From assembly GCA_944386285.1 (NCBI GenBank), contig CALXAM010000043.1:1-64000 (forward strand): a stretch of DNA of 64,000 nt, in the 5' to 3' direction. Source of the DNA: an uncultured Clostridia bacterium. GTDB lineage: Bacteria; Bacillota; Clostridia; Oscillospirales; Ruminococcaceae. Numbering within the stretch: the stretch's first letter is position 1; each line of letters starts with the position of its first letter. Shown piece by piece: positions 60,590-64,000 of this stretch. Below the pieces are notes generated by a model. It was not told where the DNA came from, ran no database searches, and saw nothing but the letters and a program-made list of their open reading frames with translations. The position numbers and the translations under genes are program-made.

Positions 60590-61010
60590 GTAGATGATTG
60601 CTGTTTTTTATGAAAAAAATCAGTTTTTTTATCAAAACCATGCACTTGCGCCCGATAAATCGAAAAAGCCAGACACATGGCCGTAAAATCCATTGGATCA
60701 TCCGTATCATCCAACGCAAAACAGACTCCAAAATTTTTAAAATCAAACGACTGATTGTCAGCTGATAAATAAGAAAGCCTATGGCCTCTCCCGCCAAAAA
60801 AATCCATCGAAAGATTCCATCTGTTTTCGTAACCAGTCCATAAAATGAAGACAAAAACAAAACAAGGGCAAACATGACATCTTCCACAACAACCGCTGCT
60901 GTCGGATGCCGAATCATTCGCCTGCAAAGCCGAAATCCATCAAACACTGCGCCAAGCAATCCACCTGCCGCACAGTACCACAAAAATACGTTTCCAGCAC
61001 CCATACGCAT
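60561..61010 (-). CDS. yabQ: Spore cortex biosynthesis protein YabQ
   Basis: A 149-residue membrane protein. About four helices in residues 8-95 (VFLWYCAAGGLLGAVFDGF and VVVEDVMFALVLFLSSFYGL among them) precede a basic amphipathic C terminus. The family is needed for cortex assembly in B. subtilis spores. The ATG at 61010 overlaps the yabP stop (TAATG), so it is preferred to the TTG at 61031. The order yabP-yabQ-divIC matches Bacillus. Confidence 0.88.
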   Translation of the reverse strand: MRMGAGNVFLWYCAAGGLLGAVFDGFRLCRRMIRHPTAAVVVEDVMFALVLFLSSFYGLVTKTDGIFRWIFLAGEAIGFLIYQLTISRLILKILESVLRWMIRMIQWILRPCVWLFRFIGRKCMVLIKKLIFFIKNSNHLLAKRKQNDV

Positions 61011-61294
61011 TATCGGAAAATACGCGCCCAAAACGATGTGCGCTGCTTGTGTTTTTCCTCGTCCCGATAAATGATCGCTTCAACCATTCCGTCAATCGAC
61101 AGATTCCCCGTTTCTACATCCAGCACACCAATATGAAGGCGGCTTCCCCGTACATCCATACACCCTTGTACGGTATGGAGCAATACGTGTGATTCGTCAA
61201 AGCTTTCAATATCGTTTACGCCGGAAACCGAAAGTTTCCGACGATTCTCAAGCACCACATGATGCGGCGTTTGTTTTGTTGTTTCTCCCTGCAC
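61010..61294 (-). CDS. yabP: Sporulation protein YabP
   Basis: A 94-residue YabP/YqfC family protein, required for sporulation in B. subtilis and made in the mother cell. Its core LENRRKLSVSGVNDIESFDE and LHIGVLDVETGNLSIDG are typical. The GTG at 61294 follows AGGAGG by seven bases. It is coupled to yabQ by a one-base stop/start overlap. Confidence 0.92.
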   Translation of the reverse strand: MQGETTKQTPHHVVLENRRKLSVSGVNDIESFDESHVLLHTVQGCMDVRGSRLHIGVLDVETGNLSIDGMVEAIIYRDEEKHKQRTSFWARIFR

Positions 61295-61355
61295 GCAAAT
61301 CCCTCCTGTAAAACGTCAGATAGCGATATCTAATCGTATGCGTACAGAGGCGCGC

Positions 61356-61601
61356 TTATTCTTCCATTACAACAAAATTCTGCGCGGCACTCTCTTTATT
61401 CGCATGTTCGTTTAAAGCCGTCACTTTTACCTTTGTACTCCGTGTTCCCAGTACAATTTCGATTACATCCCCGATTTTCACCTGATAGGACGCTTTTGCC
61501 ACTACGCCGTTTACTGTAATTTTCCCCGCATCGCAAGCTTCATTTGCGATTGTTCTGCGCTTAATCAAGCGTGTGACTTTCAAATATTTATCAAGACGCA
61601 T
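61356..61601 (-). CDS. rqcP: S4-domain ribosome quality-control factor RqcP (YabO)
   Basis: An 81-residue S4 RNA-binding protein. In Bacillota RqcP works with RqcH on stalled 50S subunits, binding 23S rRNA and P-site tRNA during alanine tailing. The sequence starts MRLDKYLKVTRLIKRRTIAN and continues GKITVNGVVAKASYQVKIGD, as in the family. AGGAGG is eight bases upstream. Its place between hup and yabP matches the Bacillus order. Confidence 0.93.
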   Translation of the reverse strand: MRLDKYLKVTRLIKRRTIANEACDAGKITVNGVVAKASYQVKIGDVIEIVLGTRSTKVKVTALNEHANKESAAQNFVVMEE

Positions 61602-61628
61602 ATCTGCTTCCTCCTACTTTCTAAAAAA

Positions 61629-61661
61629 AACAAAATAGATCGCCCGAAAAACGGACGATCT
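61629..61661 (-). terminator. Terminator after the HU gene
   Basis: Stem AGATCGTCCG / CGGGCGATCT with a T loop, then ATTTTGTTTTTTTT on the minus strand. It uncouples much of the hup transcription from rqcP-yabP. Confidence 0.85.
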
Positions 61662-61682
61662 ATCAGCTTTGTTTGCAAACAA

Positions 61683-61955
61683 TTATTTCACAAAATCTTT
61701 CAGGTGTTTGCCAGCTTTGAATGCCGGAACTTTGCAAGCAGCGATGGTGATCTCTGCGCCGGTAGCCGGGTTCAAACCTTTTCTCTCAGCACGCTCGCGA
61801 ACTTCGAACGTACCAAAACCTACGAGCTGTACTTTGCCGTCGTTTTTCATGCCTTCTGCAATTGCGTCAAGCGTTGCGTTTACAGCTTTCTCTGCATCTT
61901 TTTTGGAAAGCTCTGCTTTCTCTGCAACAGCAGCAATCAGTTCGACTTTGGTCAT
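61683..61955 (-). CDS. hup: HU family nucleoid protein
   Basis: A 90-residue DNA-bending protein. [39 protein letters not shown] and the beta-arm [10 protein letters not shown] match HU proteins. Codon choice (GCA/GCT, AAA) is biased like other abundant proteins. AGGAGG lies before the start. It sits in the cluster where B. subtilis has no hup, but clostridia often do. Confidence 0.95.
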   Translation of the reverse strand: MTKVELIAAVAEKAELSKKDAEKAVNATLDAIAEGMKNDGKVQLVGFGTFEVRERAERKGLNPATGAEITIAACKVPAFKAGKHLKDFVK

Positions 61956-62024
61956 GGTTGTACCTCCTATAAATTTAACATGCTAAAAATTTATTATTCA
62001 GAAGGGAAATCCCTTTGAATGACA

Positions 62025-62816
62025 TTATTCTTGTTTTGCTTTCTTCCAAAGCGCGATCAGTTGTTTAAGAGAAGCATCCTTTAACGAAATCTGTTCCTCG
62101 TTAGAAAGCATCTCTACTCTTTGAAATCGCTCAATAAACTTGTTGCATGAGCCGGTCAGCATTTCTTCTGCATCCTTACCACAAAGCCGCGCAACATTAA
62201 CCGCCGAGAACAAAACGTCACCAAGTTCCTCCTCGATGTTGTTTTCGTCCTGTGCTTGAAGCGCCGACTGAAGCTCTGTCACTTCGCTTTTTAAATCATC
62301 GAAAGCCATCGACACGTCAGGATAATCAAACCCTGCTTTTTTCGCACGATTTTGCACCTTTTGACTGCGCATCAATGCCGGCAGTTGTTTGGGTACAGCA
62401 CAAAGCGTTTCAGAAGCTGTTTTCTGTCCTTTTGTTTCCTGCTTAATCCGTGTCCACTGATCCAGCACATCAGAAACATTTGACACATTCGCATCACCAA
62501 ATACATGCGGATGCCGAACAATCAATTTCTTGCAAATTTCATCGACGACATCGTCAAACGAGAACGCACCGGCTTCTTCTTCAATCTGTGTATGAAACAC
62601 TACTTGAAGCAAGACATCTCCGAGTTCTTCCCGAAGCATGGCAGGATTTTGTTCATCAATCGCTTCGATCACTTCATAGGTTTCTTCAATAAAATCCTTA
62701 CGGATCGATGCATGCGTCTGTTCTCTGTCCCACGGGCAGCCATTCTCACTGCGCAGCACACGCATGATCTCACGCAAATCCTCTATCCCATATGTGTCTT
62801 TCTGTTTAAACGTCAT
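62025..62816 (-). CDS. mazG: Nucleoside triphosphate pyrophosphohydrolase
   Basis: Removes non-canonical NTPs. The 263-residue protein equals E. coli MazG in length and has two MazG domains. LRSENGCPWDREQTHASIRK with EETYEVIEAID, and LREELGDVLLQVVFH, come first. The second domain has EEELGDVLFSAVNVARL. The ATG at 62816 follows AGGAG; upstream in-frame starts at 62837 and 62876 are less likely. It corresponds to the C-terminal part of YabN, without the methylase domain. Confidence 0.92.
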   Translation of the reverse strand: MTFKQKDTYGIEDLREIMRVLRSENGCPWDREQTHASIRKDFIEETYEVIEAIDEQNPAMLREELGDVLLQVVFHTQIEEEAGAFSFDDVVDEICKKLIVRHPHVFGDANVSNVSDVLDQWTRIKQETKGQKTASETLCAVPKQLPALMRSQKVQNRAKKAGFDYPDVSMAFDDLKSEVTELQSALQAQDENNIEEELGDVLFSAVNVARLCGKDAEEMLTGSCNKFIERFQRVEMLSNEEQISLKDASLKQLIALWKKAKQE

Positions 62817-62872
62817 TTTTGCTCCTGCTTTCTGCATACCTTTGACTATTCTACAGTATAACCAAAGAGAAT

Positions 62873-64000
62873 TCAAGTATTTTTCGATTTTTCTGCCCGT
62901 TTTCCTTTAAATAAAATTGCTGACGGTTTGATGACGCGTAAAAAAAGCAACGACAGCCCATAAATCAACGCGCCGATTGCAATGCTAACGAATGTAATTA
63001 TACTATTCTCACCTGTGTTTGTCAAAGCTTTCTCAGTAAAAAAAGCGCCAATCCCGCATAAAAAGCCGCCAAACAACGGTTTTTTTACATTTTTCAAATA
63101 TGAATACGTTCCATCCGTTTCTTTTGCAACACACCACAATCCATACAGTACCAATAAAAGATTACATGCCAACGTACCAACAGCGGCACCCATAATATGA
63201 ACCTGCGGCAATCGTACCAACCAAAGATTGCAAATCAGTTTTATCACTGCGCTGATCGCAATCACCAGCAAAAGGTTTTGCTGTTTTCCCGCTGCCTGCA
63301 TGACCGTCTGCGATGCGACAAAGAATGCCATACATAATGAAGAAACTGCAAGAATCGGCAAAACCGTTGTACAAGCTTCCACCATTCCCGGCAGTGTCGG
63401 ATACAAAAGCTTTAATAACGGCTCTGCAAGAAAGCAAAGCCCAAACACAGCCGGCATCGCAACAAGCGCAGTCATAAAAAACAGACTTCGAACCGATTCG
63501 CTCCGCTCTCTTCGGTTCTTTTCCGTATATGCACGTGTAATACACGAGAGCGCACTTTTTGAAAAAACAGCCGTAAATGCGGGAATGAGATGAAATAATG
63601 TCATGCAGCTCATCAATGCGCCGTACAAAAAAGTATGAAGCTGTTCTGATGGTGCAAGATAACGGACAAATTGTGTGATAAGTGTACCACCCGGTACCGA
63701 TTCCGCACGGCAGAGCAATGGCTGAATTGTCAATGTATCAATCATTGCACAAAGCTGCATTAGACCGGCTGCAACAGCCACAGGGGCCGCTATTTTTAAG
63801 AGCATTCCACAAACACTGCGCATTCGAATCGGTGTTTTTCCTATAGGTGTCATGCGCTTTTTTCGATGCATCAATAGATAAATGCAACCTCCTGCGGTAG
63901 AAAGCGAAACACCTATCATAGCCGCAGCAGAAGCATAGGGAAGAATTCTCTGCTCCATCTCTTCAAAAGTAGAATAAATCGTTCCAAACACAGGTTTTCC
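62873..64000 (-). CDS. SpoVB/YabM-like polysaccharide flippase, 5' end cut by the window
   Basis: A polytopic MOP-superfamily (MviN/MATE-like) protein, at least 375 residues, with about ten membrane helices visible. The frame stays open to the last base, so the N-terminal third lies outside. Position upstream of mazG matches yabM/spoVB in Bacillus. Such proteins export precursors for spore cortex or other wall polymers. SpoVB is normally about 520 residues, so roughly 145 residues are missing. Confidence 0.85.
   Translation of the reverse strand, partial: GKPVFGTIYSTFEEMEQRILPYASAAAMIGVSLSTAGGCIYLLMHRKKRMTPIGKTPIRMRSVCGMLLKIAAPVAVAAGLMQLCAMIDTLTIQPLLCRAESVPGGTLITQFVRYLAPSEQLHTFLYGALMSCMTLFHLIPAFTAVFSKSALSCITRAYTEKNRRERSESVRSLFFMTALVAMPAVFGLCFLAEPLLKLLYPTLPGMVEACTTVLPILAVSSLCMAFFVASQTVMQAAGKQQNLLLVIAISAVIKLICNLWLVRLPQVHIMGAAVGTLACNLLLVLYGLWCVAKETDGTYSYLKNVKKPLFGGFLCGIGAFFTEKALTNTGENSIITFVSIAIGALIYGLSLLFLRVIKPSAILFKGKRAEKSKNT

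Noticed and set aside
1-64000. tRNA, rRNA, CRISPR and prophage content
   Set aside because: I looked for cloverleaf-like runs, repeat-spacer periodicity and phage genes and found none that I can support.

Overview
The window reads as chromosome of a spore-forming, anaerobic Bacillota, most likely class Clostridia and plausibly Oscillospirales (Ruminococcaceae-like). The sporulation set is spoVB-like, yabP, yabQ and cwlD. The low-GC signature set is hprK, whiA, rapZ, nrdR, rqcP and a T-box metG. Oxygen-sensitive or anaerobic chemistry appears as NrdD/NrdG, reverse rubrerythrin and several radical SAM enzymes. Strong sigma-A promoters (TTGACA-N17-TATAAT type) and Shine-Dalgarno sites are easy to find. 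I see no rRNA, tRNA, CRISPR array, prophage or insertion sequence.

Layout. 0-3.4 kb: sulfatase, PHP phosphatase and hprK. 3.5-7.4 kb: DUF421/DUF4363 pair, nrdR, a small sporulation-type gene, a TIM-barrel protein and DegV. 7.4-10.4 kb: T-box riboswitch, metG and tatD. 10.4-12.8 kb: an accessory island with an XRE repressor and a DUF4234/SHOCT membrane protein between two copies of one terminator. 12.9-16.1 kb: reverse rubrerythrin operon and a B12 radical SAM gene diverging from a mirror-symmetric promoter. 16-24 kb: transporter, Zn-PLC-like protein, rpsB-tsf, lgt and two M16 peptidases. 24-31.3 kb: murB-rapZ-whiA-dnaE-pfkA. 31.4-35.3 kb: a frameshifted radical SAM gene, two small coat-like proteins, an atypical histidine kinase and gap. 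35.3-44.4 kb: a long leftward run (acetyltransferase, radA, cwlD, RNA methyltransferase, amidohydrolase, LD-carboxypeptidase, DUF368, oligopeptide-binding lipoprotein). 44.5-47.7 kb: anaerobic ribonucleotide reductase. 47.8-58.6 kb: zinc-ribbon PASTA pseudokinase, helicase, U32 peptidase, mltG, fthC, DJ-1, acetyltransferase, DUF2156, tmk and thyX. 58.7-64 kb: a Cys-rich protein and the conserved yabR-divIC-yabQ-yabP-rqcP-hup-mazG-spoVB cluster, running off the window edge.

The most interesting system is the deoxynucleotide module. NrdD at 45.3-47.6 kb ends after its zinc site and lacks the C-terminal glycyl-radical segment. That segment is encoded by a separate 52-codon gene just downstream, in the same frame, behind one TAA codon and its own ribosome-binding site. 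The promoter carries two tandem NrdR boxes over its -10, and nrdR itself lies at 4.6 kb. thyX and tmk, also in the window, supply dTMP and dTDP.

Two genes (31.4-32.4 kb and the start of the DUF368 gene at 42.8 kb) look shifted by one missing base in a homopolymer. Either the assembly has small indel errors or these genes are truly broken or slip-decoded.
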